From CAXXOK01 sp963678055 (GTDB taxonomy: Bacteria > Bacillota > Clostridia > Christensenellales > Aristaeellaceae), in the NCBI GenBank assembly GCA_963678055.1, contig OY782679.1, positions 1,364,001 to 1,428,000 of the forward strand: a stretch of 64,000 nucleotides of DNA. Reading direction: 5' to 3'. The notes beneath the pieces were generated by a model. The model was not told the origin of the DNA, searched no databases, and saw only the letters and a list, made by a program, of their open reading frames with translations. How positions within the stretch are numbered: position 1 is the stretch's first letter; each line of letters begins with the position of its first letter. Shown here piece after piece: positions 1 to 8,840 of this stretch. The translations under genes and the position numbers were made by a program.

Positions 1-836
1 TTTACCTTGGGTAGTTCTTCTGTATTGACGATGGCACTTTGTGCAAACAGCTTTGCTTGCACTTCCGCGGTGGCCATACCATCTACATTCAAGCCGTTTT
101 GACGCTGAAACATCATGACACGATCTATGCAGGTTTGGTTGTAACTTTCATTCATGTTCGATCCGGCGCGGTAGTATCCCAGTTCCATCAGGCGTTCCTT
201 GAGTGCTACGACATCGCTGCCTGTATTGCCTCGGTAGAGCAGGCGGTAGTTTAAAATATCAGGGGTGTACTCGGTCATTGTGAGGTAATCCCGCATGGCA
301 TACCCTTGGTAGTCTCCGTATGCAATCTCCCAAAACACCTCTCCCTGCGCCAGCACGGTTACCAGGCTGCGGTTGGGAATGCGGGCAAGAATAGTTGCGC
401 CAGCGTTTGCCTGATTGCGCAAATTGAGCGGGCCGACTTCAGTCGTTACCTGCGCGATGGATGCTTCGTCTGTCGTGTCTGAGGAAGCGAGATTCTCGCT
501 ATCATCGGTCTGTGCTGTGATTTCCGTATCTGTATCGGAGTCGACGAGCGTTAAAAACTCACGCATTGCGTATCCCTGTAAGTTCTCATACTGAATTTCC
601 CAAAACACATCCCCCTGATTGATAACCGTGACCAAACTGCCATTGGGGATATAGCGAAGGATGGTTGCATCAGCTTGCGGCAAGCTTCGCATATTGAGCG
701 GCCCCCGCTGGGTCGTCACCTGGGCAACAAGCGATGAGGATGAACTGCTGTCAATTTCATCGCCGGTCGCCATGCCAAAAAAGCAAATTGTTATTAGCAA
801 CAAGAGCAAGAACAAAACAAGCTTGTGATTCATCAT
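1..836 (-). CDS. Secreted tandem SH3 / peptidoglycan-binding protein (3' end outside window)
   Basis: Partial gene that runs off the left edge. The protein opens with MMNHK and a leucine-rich stretch (about residues 4-20) typical of a signal peptide. Two SH3-type-3 repeats of about 60 residues follow; both carry the pattern GPLNxR near the start, VFWEI in the middle and QGYAMR near the end. They are joined by an acidic Ser/Thr/Asp linker. After them comes a peptidoglycan-binding-1-like segment (GSDVVALKERLMELGYY ... VMMFQRQNGLNVDG). Expected role is cell-wall binding in a secreted hydrolase or wall-associated protein; the catalytic part, if there is one, lies beyond position 1. The ATG at 836 (or the adjacent one at 833) follows a GGAGG at 847-851. 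Confidence 0.8.
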   Translation of the reverse strand, partial: MMNHKLVLFLLLLLITICFFGMATGDEIDSSSSSSLVAQVTTQRGPLNMRSLPQADATILRYIPNGSLVTVINQGDVFWEIQYENLQGYAMREFLTLVDSDTDTEITAQTDDSENLASSDTTDEASIAQVTTEVGPLNLRNQANAGATILARIPNRSLVTVLAQGEVFWEIAYGDYQGYAMRDYLTMTEYTPDILNYRLLYRGNTGSDVVALKERLMELGYYRAGSNMNESYNQTCIDRVMMFQRQNGLNVDGMATAEVQAKLFAQSAIVNTEELPKV

Positions 837-984
837 TGTAATATAACCTCCATTTGGAGAGGAAAGAGCGGTCAGACAAACGCCGTATTTGCCTACTGAC
901 GATATGTGCTACAGAAATGTGTAATGCAAAAATCTGACTGTCTATGCTCTTTTTAAACGAAAAGCAACGCACTGAATGTGCGGC

Positions 985-1314
985 TCAATCATTCATCCGG
1001 TCAAACAACCGCACCGGGGATAATCTAAAACCAAGCTGCTTTGCCTGCGGTTTGATATATAGCAGTAAAGAATGAACCCATAGGATAAAGATCGCCAGGA
1101 ACACGGCTTTGGCAATGGTATCCAGCAGCATCCAAAGCATATGAACATTGTGGCAGATCAAGCAGTGTTCGTGATGACAATCATGATCAATGCTGATGAC
1201 CGAATAGGTGGCCGACACCAGTAAAAACGCAAGAAGGATGACGGCAAATAGGGTGGCGGCGGCACGCGCTGCTCGCTTGTTTGCGGTGTAAATGATGCGG
1301 CCACCTTCCTTCAT
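985..1314 (-). CDS. Small His/Cys-rich membrane protein, function unknown
   Basis: Predicted protein of 109 residues with two hydrophobic helices separated by a short loop containing DHDCHHEHCLICHN. This cluster of His and Cys could bind a metal ion on the outer face of the membrane. The C-terminal tail is basic and probably cytoplasmic. The frame is open up to a TTG at 1353, but a TTGACA/TATGTT promoter at 1362-1390 would place the transcript start almost on that codon, so the ATG at 1314 (preceded by GGATGA) is preferred. Proteins of this shape occur in Clostridia without a known function. I do not recognise a named family and assign no role beyond a possible metal-binding loop. Confidence 0.6.
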   Translation of the reverse strand: MKEGGRIIYTANKRAARAAATLFAVILLAFLLVSATYSVISIDHDCHHEHCLICHNVHMLWMLLDTIAKAVFLAIFILWVHSLLLYIKPQAKQLGFRLSPVRLFDRMND

Positions 1315-1361
1315 AAAATCATCCAAATACGGAGTGTTATCTCGGTGTATCAAGTTTGTTC

Positions 1362-1390
1362 AACATAGCATTATTACGAATATATGTCAA
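1362..1390 (-). promoter_or_regulatory. Sigma-A type promoter for the small membrane protein
   Basis: On the minus strand TTGACA (1385-1390), a 17-base spacer and TATGTT (1362-1367) with a TGC just before the -10, an extended -10 form. The 259-base gap between the flanking genes holds only this promoter and the terminator at 1550-1582. The + strand reading frame across the gap looks accidental. Confidence 0.6.
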
Positions 1391-1549
1391 TAATATTTCG
1401 CGCGTGTCGGATGGCCTGTGCGTGTCAAACCGTACACAGAAAAAGTAGTATTCAAGCTGGTGAGATGAAAAAAGAAGTACGTTACTATAACCGGGAAGCA
1501 ATTGAAATAGGAAGAAGATTCCGGGTAGAACTTATCTGTCAGAAACAAC

Positions 1550-1582
1550 AAAAACCCCTGAATCCGCTATGGACTCAGGGGT
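1550..1582 (-). terminator. Intrinsic terminator of the polysaccharide export operon
   Basis: On the minus strand an ACCCCTGA / TCAGGGGT stem, extended by inner pairs, is followed by five T residues. It lies just after the stop of the RgpF-like gene and closes the tagG-tagH-rgpF operon. Confidence 0.8.
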
Positions 1583-1612
1583 CTGTATGGATCGACAGTC
1601 TGTGTGGTTGCC

Positions 1613-3193
1613 TCAATACACTTTCAGCATGATGGGCGCAAAATCCTCGCCATACATTTTCAGCAGGCAGCTGGCACGGTGCTGGCCGTCCAGAATGATG
1701 TTATCTTTATTAACAATGATTACATACCGTTCATCGTAGCCGTTGGCTTCCATGCTCTCGATCAGCGTATTAAAGCGCTCGCGTGTCATCATCGGCAGTT
1801 CGTGCTCCAGATGATAGCGGCTGTATTCCTCATAAACCGATTCATCACCGGTTAAGTACTTATAGGGGGCGCACTCGGTGAGGGGGTAGTCGATGCCATT
1901 AAACCAACGGCGCCGGATATCGCCAAGCCGAATGGGGACAAGCTCATAGGATTTGTAGCGCTGACTTTCCATGCTGTTATAAACAAATTCATCATCCAAA
2001 ACGATACGCTTGTCCGCAAGCAGTTCAGGAACGATGGAACCGCTGAATGGCTTGCCTTGAAAACGCCTAAGCAGTGCGCGCAGGCGATTAGCTTTGGTGC
2101 CGTAGAGGGTATAGCCATTTTGCTGTGCAGCAAAACAAATGGCGCGCTCCATGCTGTGGGCTAATGAGAACACCCGCCTGCGAGACGGAGCGTATTTCAG
2201 CGTAAGGCTTTGAAACGGCTTGAGTAATTCTGCCTTTTCGGCAAAGCATGTGCCCGCGACGAAGAAATAATTATCCGGAACCTGTATCGGAACGTTAAAG
2301 TCTGCAAGCGCACGCTTTAAAAGGTTTTGTTTATGGCGGGGATCATGAACAATCAGCGAATCCAATGCGACCAGGCCGCAGTGCTCGTCTCCCATCAGCT
2401 TATCGATGGCGATGTGCACATTGCGCGCTCCGAGAACGCCTTCGAACAAATACAAAAACCAATCGCGTTTGCGGAAGAACTGATTGTACATATACAGCTG
2501 CTTGCGCGTAACGCCTTTGGAATGCAGCTTGAACACAATGTCATACTTGGACAGATCAACATGCTCAAGTGATGTATGAAACGCGCCTACATCAAAGCCC
2601 AGGTTCCCGACCGGAATAAACTGCGTGTCTGCATGGAATGCGCGGACCTGCTCAATCATTTCGTCGAATCCACCAAAGTCCTGATAGGCCAGAAGCAGTG
2701 TATAAGAATACGGGCCGAGATTCTTTAGGTATTCTTGGATTTCCGGCCAGCTGTGCGGATAGAACATCTGCAGGCAAACCAGAATGTGTGCATTGCGATT
2801 GCGGCGGATTTTAGCGTGGCAAACAATGCGTCCAAAAACACGGCGAATGCCCCGCAGAAGCTTTAGCGGCCGGTAGCGTCCCAGCCTGCTGATGCCGGCA
2901 ATGCCGCCGGTGATGGGCCGCCCTTCACGCTTGCCGTGCACTACATAGTGCGCAAGCGGACACACACCCACAACATGGGTGTTGGTTTCAAAGTATGCAT
3001 CGTTGATGAAGTCTTCGGACGGGTCGCTATTGCGCCATCCGCCCCGCAAATAGTGTAGCACCGCGTCTTCATCCGCTGCCGGGGGATGCGGAGAATGCGC
3101 ACGATACCAATCTTCGTCGAAATACTTGCTATGACGAATGAGAAATGCGGTGATTGGCTCTTTCAGCTTTTGCTTCAGATAGTAAATCATCAA
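1613..3193 (-). CDS. RgpF-like rhamnan synthesis protein with ParB-like C-terminal tail
   Basis: A 526-residue protein. The first ~120 residues resemble the N-terminal part of polysaccharide-cluster proteins (FDEDWYRAHSP, DPSEDFIN). Residues ~130-390 match the rhamnan synthesis F / RgpF family, seen in CLQMFYPHSWPEIQEYL, the conserved HSKG motif (FKLHSKGVTRKQ) and the VAGTCFAEKAELLKP region. RgpF-type proteins act at the membrane in assembly of rhamnose polysaccharides. The last ~60 residues are a different module with IILDGQHRASCLL at about residues 499-511, the DGQHR signature of ParB/sulfiredoxin-fold domains. Third gene of an operon with the ABC exporter genes, 9 bases after the ATPase. 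The family call for the middle is fairly secure; the function of the tail is unknown. Confidence 0.75.
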   Translation of the reverse strand: MMIYYLKQKLKEPITAFLIRHSKYFDEDWYRAHSPHPPAADEDAVLHYLRGGWRNSDPSEDFINDAYFETNTHVVGVCPLAHYVVHGKREGRPITGGIAGISRLGRYRPLKLLRGIRRVFGRIVCHAKIRRNRNAHILVCLQMFYPHSWPEIQEYLKNLGPYSYTLLLAYQDFGGFDEMIEQVRAFHADTQFIPVGNLGFDVGAFHTSLEHVDLSKYDIVFKLHSKGVTRKQLYMYNQFFRKRDWFLYLFEGVLGARNVHIAIDKLMGDEHCGLVALDSLIVHDPRHKQNLLKRALADFNVPIQVPDNYFFVAGTCFAEKAELLKPFQSLTLKYAPSRRRVFSLAHSMERAICFAAQQNGYTLYGTKANRLRALLRRFQGKPFSGSIVPELLADKRIVLDDEFVYNSMESQRYKSYELVPIRLGDIRRRWFNGIDYPLTECAPYKYLTGDESVYEEYSRYHLEHELPMMTRERFNTLIESMEANGYDERYVIIVNKDNIILDGQHRASCLLKMYGEDFAPIMLKVY

Positions 3194-3202
3194 TACCTCT
3201 GG

Positions 3203-4003
3203 CTATTTTAATGTTTTGTCTTGATACTGTTTCAAACTCGGCACAAAGCTTGCGCGCTCACTTGCGGGCATTTTGTTCCATTCCCTTGCAAACGTGTTAT
3301 AGGGTTTTGTGATTCTTTCCGTTGGTTCCAGTCCCAGCATTTTTCCCTTGTGCAGCCACAGCACCCGATTGCAGAACCCTTCCATTTGCCGCGTGGAGTG
3401 GCTTACGAAGATAATGGTTTTTCCATCTTTGCGAAACTGCTGCATACGGTCTGTACATTTTTCCATAAAGCTGCTGTCACCAACGGCCAGCGCTTCATCA
3501 ACAATCAAAATATCGGGATTGATGTGTACGGATACGGCAAACCCGACTCTGGAACGCATACCACTGGAATAGGTTCTTAGCGGTTGATCGATATAAAAGC
3601 CGATGTCAGCAAAATCAATAATCTGCTGCTCAATTTCCTGAATTTGCTTATTGTCAAACCCCAGCAGCAGGCATTTGTAGTATATATTCTGTCGACCTGT
3701 GAGGTTAGCATTCAGTCCAACACCGGCCGACAGCATGCTGACTTGACCTTGGATATCGATGGAACCTTCGCTTTGATGGGTAATCCCTGCGATGATTTGA
3801 GACAGGGTGGATTTGCCGGACCCGTTCAGGCCCACAAATCCGATGATTTCCCCTTTTTCAAACGTGAAGTTCACATCTTCCAGTGCTACGACATCCTTGC
3901 CTTTATGCCAGGGCAGGATAAAGCCCTTGAGGCGATCTTTCTCGTCTGCAAAGATTCTATACTTTTTCCATATATGGGACGCTGTAATCGCGATATCCGC
4001 CAT
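3203..4003 (-). CDS. Polysaccharide/teichoic acid ABC exporter, ATP-binding subunit
   Basis: ATPase of the TagH/RgpD/Wzt type (266 residues), energising export of a lipid-linked glycan through the partner permease. Walker A is GLNGSGKST near residue 61, the signature is YSSGMRSRVGFA and Walker B is DILIVDEALAVGD, followed by the H-loop in IIFVSHSTRQM. The characteristic long insertion before Walker A (RIFADEKDRLKGFIL) is present. It ends soon after the nucleotide-binding domain and lacks the C-terminal glycan-binding domain of Wzt proteins, so export probably does not depend on a capped chain end. It sits 17 bases after the permease gene and just before the RgpF-like gene, the order seen in rhamnan clusters (RgpC-RgpD). 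Confidence 0.9.
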   Translation of the reverse strand: MADIAITASHIWKKYRIFADEKDRLKGFILPWHKGKDVVALEDVNFTFEKGEIIGFVGLNGSGKSTLSQIIAGITHQSEGSIDIQGQVSMLSAGVGLNANLTGRQNIYYKCLLLGFDNKQIQEIEQQIIDFADIGFYIDQPLRTYSSGMRSRVGFAVSVHINPDILIVDEALAVGDSSFMEKCTDRMQQFRKDGKTIIFVSHSTRQMEGFCNRVLWLHKGKMLGLEPTERITKPYNTFAREWNKMPASERASFVPSLKQYQDKTLK

Positions 4004-4020
4004 GAAGACAGTCCTCTTTT

Positions 4021-4812
4021 CTAAATCAAGTCAATAAACCGGTCGCGCAGCTTCACATGAAGCTTGCTGCCGATAAAGAACATTACTAGCACGATGCCCC
4101 AGAAGAAAATCATCCGCGTAGGGTTGGCATAAAATGGCGTATCAAAGATCAGGCAGCTACGGTAGCCGTCAATTAAGTAAGAAAGGGGATTAAACTTGAA
4201 CAGCTGCGCCCACGAACCGGCATCTGGCGAGGGTGCCCAGACAACGTTGGAGACATAGAACAGCAGCCTGATAATGGGCCCCAGAAACCGCTGAAAATCT
4301 TTGAAGACGGCTGTTATGGAAGAGGTGATTAAACCAAATGAAAACAGGAATGCATAGCCCGCAAATAAGTAATATGCAACTTCAAATGCCCGCCATTTGA
4401 GTTGAACGCCGCCGATTAAAAGCACTGCAAGCATGACCACGAGCATGTAAAGCTGCTCAATCCATGCTTCTAGTACCCGTTTGGCGGGGCATAGGGACAG
4501 GGGAAAGGCAACGTTTCGAAGTATGGAAGAAAAGCTCGTAATGGACGTCGCCGCCGATGTCATCGCCTGGTTGATCGACATCCAGGGCAATAGCCCGACT
4601 GTCAGCCAAATGGCATAGGGAACCCCATTGACGCTGCTCGTTTTTAACCCAACAGAGAAAACAAACCAGTACACCAATATCTGCAGCGCAGGGTTTAGAA
4701 TATTCCAGATCCACCCGAATGTTGTATCACCCAGCTTTGCCTTATTTTCATAAAAGGCCAGTCTGAATAAACGTTTATAATTCAACCGCAATTCCTGCAG
4801 CACCGTTAACAT
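4021..4812 (-). CDS. Polysaccharide/teichoic acid ABC exporter, permease subunit
   Basis: ABC-2 type permease of the TagG/RgpC/Wzm family, 263 residues with the chosen start, the usual family length. It has about six membrane spans and the family pattern KAKLGDTTFGWIWNILNPALQI near the N-terminus, then the FLGPIIRLLFYVSNVVW region and NPLSYLIDGYR close to the C-terminus. It forms the membrane channel for the ATPase encoded downstream. The frame stays open to a TTG at 4890, but the internal ATG at 4812 begins the conserved region (MLTVLQELRLNYKRLF) and is the better start, although its ribosome site is weak. First gene of the three-gene minus-strand operon. I found no convincing promoter for it. 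Confidence 0.88.
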   Translation of the reverse strand: MLTVLQELRLNYKRLFRLAFYENKAKLGDTTFGWIWNILNPALQILVYWFVFSVGLKTSSVNGVPYAIWLTVGLLPWMSINQAMTSAATSITSFSSILRNVAFPLSLCPAKRVLEAWIEQLYMLVVMLAVLLIGGVQLKWRAFEVAYYLFAGYAFLFSFGLITSSITAVFKDFQRFLGPIIRLLFYVSNVVWAPSPDAGSWAQLFKFNPLSYLIDGYRSCLIFDTPFYANPTRMIFFWGIVLVMFFIGSKLHVKLRDRFIDLI

Positions 4813-4956
4813 TGCCCGCACTTCTATTTTCTCACCTTCACAATAATCCTCAAACAGAGTTATTCTAACATGAAGATTGCTCAGGTTCAAGCGCCTTCAA
4901 TATGTATACTATCTGCATCGTTCATTAGGAAATCCTAGATTAAACAAATTGTTTGA

Positions 4957-4985
4957 TTGACATGTTTTGGATATTGAGATATTAT
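4957..4985 (+). promoter_or_regulatory. Near-consensus promoter of the AT-rich sugar island
   Basis: TTGACA (4957-4962), 17-base spacer, TATTAT (4980-4985). It faces the island genes starting at 5082 and lies in the divergent gap behind the exporter operon. No other good promoter was seen before the end of the island, so the five genes are probably one transcript. Confidence 0.7.
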
Positions 4986-5081
4986 TAATATGCTTCTCAA
5001 GTACATTACTTAATTCTATATTTAAGTGATGAAAATTACGAAATGTTGATGAAGTTATTATCCTTGATTGGGAGAAAATTT

Positions 5082-7196
5082 ATGAACTCGAAAATACCGC
5101 ATGAGTTTCAGAAATTGAAAAATAAAGCATACAATTTCTTGGTTGATCGTAACTATTTTATAAAAAGAGATTATAAAAAGTTTGTTGAAAAAGAAAATAA
5201 AAGGAAGCATAAACGCATTCTAATATCGCTGATTTGCGTTATCTGGTTGAATTTCAAGTATCGTATTTTGCGAATAAATGATCAACCAGATAATGTAAAA
5301 AGAAAACAAACGACATCAAAACATCGTGAAGCATATGTCAATGGCCCTGAATCAAGTAGAATAAAAAGATCACTACCGATTCATTTAGCCGCACGACTAA
5401 TTCCTTATGATATTATTTCGATGGATATATTTGATACGCTTATTTTTAGACCTTTTAGTAAACCTTCTGAGTTGTTTCGTTTTGTTGGGAAACAGCTTGA
5501 TGTTCATGACTTTCATGATATACGAATAGGTGCCCAAAAGGAAGCAGTTAAACGTAAACAACAAGAAAATGGCATTTCAGAAGTAAATATATATGATATA
5601 TATAAAGTGATTGAGGAAATAACAGGGATACCTGTTGAGATTGGCGTTGCAGCCGAGCTAGAGACAGAACTCGAATTCTGCTATCCTAATCCCTATATGC
5701 AAAGGGTATACAAGTTGCTTTCAAGCCTTAATAAGAAAATGATAGTCGTCTCGGATATGTATCTACCTCGGGATATGATAGATAAAATTCTTCAGAAATG
5801 CGGATATACATTTTCTGATATTATTGTATCCTGTGACGAAGGTTGTACAAAGAGAAGTGGCAAGCTGTTTGAAAAGATAAAAGAACGTTTTAAAGACCAA
5901 AAAATAATTCATATTGGGGACAATTGGGTATCTGATATTCAAAGCGCTAAAGCAGCACAAATTGATACTAATCATTACAAGAATGTTAATATTGCAGGTG
6001 GAAAGCATCGCCCCGATCAAATGACAAGAATAATTGCAAGCGCATATTCAGGCATTGTAAACGCTCATTTTTACAATGGCATAAAATCTTATACAGCCTC
6101 TTATGAGTATGGATTTGCAGTCGGTGGTATCTATGTATTAGGCTTCTGCACATGGATTAAAGAATATGCTATAAAGCATAAGGTGGATAAAATATTATTT
6201 CTAGCGCGTGATGGGAAAATATACCAGGAAGTTTTCAATAAACTGGATGTAAACATTCCCAATGAATACGTTTATTGGTCAAGAATTCCAGCGAACTTTG
6301 TTGAAGCGAAGAATGACAGAGCGTTGTTTCTTGATGAGTTTATTGATAATAAGGCAAGGCGTTCAGAAGAAGAGGCTACCAACTTGCGTACGATACTTGC
6401 GGCATTGAAGTTGATAGATTGGGAAGTTTATTGCCCACTATACGGGATAGAACCTTCTGCAGTAATCTGTGAAGAGAACAAAGACGCAATACGCTCATTA
6501 TTTATTGATCATTGGAACGAGCTTCTAAGTACGCTTGAAAAAAAGTGTAATGATCTAGGAGACTATTTTAGAAATGTTATCGGAGATTCGAAAAACATAC
6601 TATTAATCGATATTGGTTGGAGAGGGAGAAATACAAATGCGCTTAAGAAGTATTTGGTCAATGAAATTAATTCTGAATGCAATGTTTCCATTCTTCTAGC
6701 TGCTGGAGTACTCAAAAATGAAGAATGGCTGTTAGATGGGACAATCCAAACTTATATGTTTTCAAATCATTATAATCGAAACCTCTACAATTATCATCTG
6801 AAAAATCGGAATAGTAAATATCATACTTCAGCTATGTTTGAAATGTTGTCACAAGATTCAACGCCTTCATTTATTGGGATTGAGGACGGTAAATTTGTTT
6901 TTGATGAGCCTTTGGTAGAAAATAAAGCGATAATACAAGATATTCATAAAGGGATATCTGACTTTGCAGATATCTATCTTAAAACATTCCGAAACTATCA
7001 ATTTATGTATCATATACCAGGACACGATGCATATACACCATTCTCATTCTACTTCAAAACCATAAGGTATTTTAATAGAAACTTTCCAGGGTACCGCATG
7101 AGTATTACTACACTTGCTACCGCATTCCAAGGAAAAACTATCAGAGAATTTGTATTAGCTAAGAATGAAGCAGCAAAAAAAACAATATCGAAATAA
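5082..7196 (+). CDS. HAD-superfamily protein of the COG5610 type, polysaccharide cluster
   Basis: About 704 residues. After a basic N-terminal stretch comes a HAD phosphatase-like domain with motif I MDIFDTLIF, motif II in VVSDMYLP and motifs III/IV in IIHIGDNWVSDIQSA. A long C-terminal part (LARDGKIYQEVFN ... LLIDIGWRGRNTNALKKYL) is typical of COG5610 hydrolases found in capsule and O-antigen loci. The two acidic residues of motif I are DxD, as in active HAD enzymes, so phosphatase activity is possible, but the family has no firmly established substrate. The ATG at 5082 is chosen over 5043 because it follows GGGAG with 7 bases spacing. First gene of the AT-rich island. Codon use is markedly A/T-ending compared with genes outside the island. 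Confidence 0.75.
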   Translation: MNSKIPHEFQKLKNKAYNFLVDRNYFIKRDYKKFVEKENKRKHKRILISLICVIWLNFKYRILRINDQPDNVKRKQTTSKHREAYVNGPESSRIKRSLPIHLAARLIPYDIISMDIFDTLIFRPFSKPSELFRFVGKQLDVHDFHDIRIGAQKEAVKRKQQENGISEVNIYDIYKVIEEITGIPVEIGVAAELETELEFCYPNPYMQRVYKLLSSLNKKMIVVSDMYLPRDMIDKILQKCGYTFSDIIVSCDEGCTKRSGKLFEKIKERFKDQKIIHIGDNWVSDIQSAKAAQIDTNHYKNVNIAGGKHRPDQMTRIIASAYSGIVNAHFYNGIKSYTASYEYGFAVGGIYVLGFCTWIKEYAIKHKVDKILFLARDGKIYQEVFNKLDVNIPNEYVYWSRIPANFVEAKNDRALFLDEFIDNKARRSEEEATNLRTILAALKLIDWEVYCPLYGIEPSAVICEENKDAIRSLFIDHWNELLSTLEKKCNDLGDYFRNVIGDSKNILLIDIGWRGRNTNALKKYLVNEINSECNVSILLAAGVLKNEEWLLDGTIQTYMFSNHYNRNLYNYHLKNRNSKYHTSAMFEMLSQDSTPSFIGIEDGKFVFDEPLVENKAIIQDIHKGISDFADIYLKTFRNYQFMYHIPGHDAYTPFSFYFKTIRYFNRNFPGYRMSITTLATAFQGKTIREFVLAKNEAAKKTISK

Positions 7197-7215
7197 GTCT
7201 GAGGAGCAATGAGAA

Positions 7216-8769
7216 ATGGTATTATATCATACAATTACGGTATATCAACTACTATGTGCGATTATTCATAAGCAGCTTCATCATAGAGAGGAAGAATCAT
7301 TATTATTGTTTCCAAAAACTAATATTGAAAAACTTCCACAATATCAGGAATTAATAGATAGAGGATTTTTTAGTGATATATGTTTCATACCAAATGAAAT
7401 GCTAAGAACAACGGAGAGAATGAAAAAAGAGGATATTGAAGCATACAATAAGCTCCTTCCATATAGCATTGGAGAATATTCTAATATATATGTAGGTGGC
7501 CTCCACTATAAATTCGCTATATATCTTATAAAAAAAGATATTCGTTTTAGTGCTTTTGAGGAGGCAGCAGGTATAGCGAGTCGACCAGAAATTCTACGCT
7601 CGATTATCATGGGTATAAATACGATGAATGTCGACATCATTGACGAGTATCAGCTAATTGATATGAGAAATGAACATATTACAAAAGTATATTGCAACAT
7701 GTCTGCACAAGCAGAAGGTTATATGGATAGTCGTGCAGAGGACTTTGATATAATTTCACTATTTAGCCTAATTGATGAGCAAATGTTGTCACAACTAAAA
7801 GAACTATTCCGTTGTCCATCAGTTAAATGCGATTCTGAAATAAAATCTGCTCTTGTTCTTACACAACACTTTGCAAATCTTAGAATACTCACTTTTGAGA
7901 ATCAAATAACCATCTATCAATATTTATTTGATTATTTCCTTGAAGGGTACAAACTCTTTATAAAAACGCATCCAAGTGATATAATGTATTACGACTATTT
8001 ATTTCCGCAAGCTTGCATTATCCGAGATAATTTTCCTTCAGAATTTGTCCCATACGTATTTGATAATTTGCCTCAAATGGTAGCAACGCTGACATCTACA
8101 TCAATTAACCATCTTAAGGGATTTTTTACGGAAATAATATCATTTGATACTGAGATTGAGAGGGCATTCAGTTATTTGCATAGTTATTACTTTGCGATGC
8201 GAATAATTAGTTATCTGGGAAAAACGCAGTATTCAACTGTAGGTACTTTTGATACTATAATAAATAATTTTGAGCAACATAACAACGTTTTCGCTAATCT
8301 TACGCATGCTAATTATTCACAAGCATCCACAGATCTAAGTACTTTGTTAATTGATAAAATTTGTCAGGAAGATGAAGGATATATTCATAACCGCATTCAA
8401 GAACTGGATAACGATGAAGTTCTTATTTTCCTTAACTCTGACAGTTCGTTTTCATTTATCGATATTGAGAATAAAGAAGCGTACATGGAACACATTGTAA
8501 CAATAACCATTGAGAAAAAATCAAACCGCAATGATGAAGTGTATTCGGATTTATCACAAGAAGTGATTTATATTATGACAAAAAATAAGGAGTGCCGCAG
8601 AATGATTTATGCCTTCGATGAGAAAAAAGAATTGAATAATTCTGGTTTGAGTTTATCAGTAAAAGTACCAAGAGATGAGCAAATGAGGATAAAAGTACTT
8701 GAAGGTATTCTTGAAGCGACTGAAAAGCGATTAGAAAAATATATCGGTGCATTTGAAGAGCTGAAATAA
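7216..8769 (+). CDS. Putative GT52/polysialyltransferase-like glycosyltransferase
   Basis: A 517-residue protein with no signal peptide. Residues ~1-330 look like the family of CMP-sugar-dependent sialyl/polysialyltransferase-like enzymes: an N-terminal HTITVYQLLCAI segment, the FEEAAGI acidic motif around residue 116, the LFIKTHPSD motif (KxHP) near residue 250, and a Ser/Thr-rich TLTSTSINHL segment near 290. In that family the acidic motif and the HP motif bind the CMP-sugar. The C-terminal ~150 residues are not recognisable. Lying directly before a KdsB-type CMP-sugar synthetase, it is a good candidate for the enzyme that transfers the activated sugar to the glycan. Start ATG follows GAGGAG with 9 bases spacing. 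The family assignment is from motifs only. Confidence 0.6.
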   Translation: MVLYHTITVYQLLCAIIHKQLHHREEESLLLFPKTNIEKLPQYQELIDRGFFSDICFIPNEMLRTTERMKKEDIEAYNKLLPYSIGEYSNIYVGGLHYKFAIYLIKKDIRFSAFEEAAGIASRPEILRSIIMGINTMNVDIIDEYQLIDMRNEHITKVYCNMSAQAEGYMDSRAEDFDIISLFSLIDEQMLSQLKELFRCPSVKCDSEIKSALVLTQHFANLRILTFENQITIYQYLFDYFLEGYKLFIKTHPSDIMYYDYLFPQACIIRDNFPSEFVPYVFDNLPQMVATLTSTSINHLKGFFTEIISFDTEIERAFSYLHSYYFAMRIISYLGKTQYSTVGTFDTIINNFEQHNNVFANLTHANYSQASTDLSTLLIDKICQEDEGYIHNRIQELDNDEVLIFLNSDSSFSFIDIENKEAYMEHIVTITIEKKSNRNDEVYSDLSQEVIYIMTKNKECRRMIYAFDEKKELNNSGLSLSVKVPRDEQMRIKVLEGILEATEKRLEKYIGAFEELK

Positions 8770-8840
8770 GAGAACCAAAGACACTTACAAGAAAACGACT
8801 AGCTTCAATTTAAGATCATAGTAAATATGGAGGACTGCAT

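Noticed and set aside
1384..1632. 82-codon + strand frame in the gap after the polysaccharide operon
   Set aside because: No ribosome site or recognisable domain; it crosses the terminator of the minus-strand operon.
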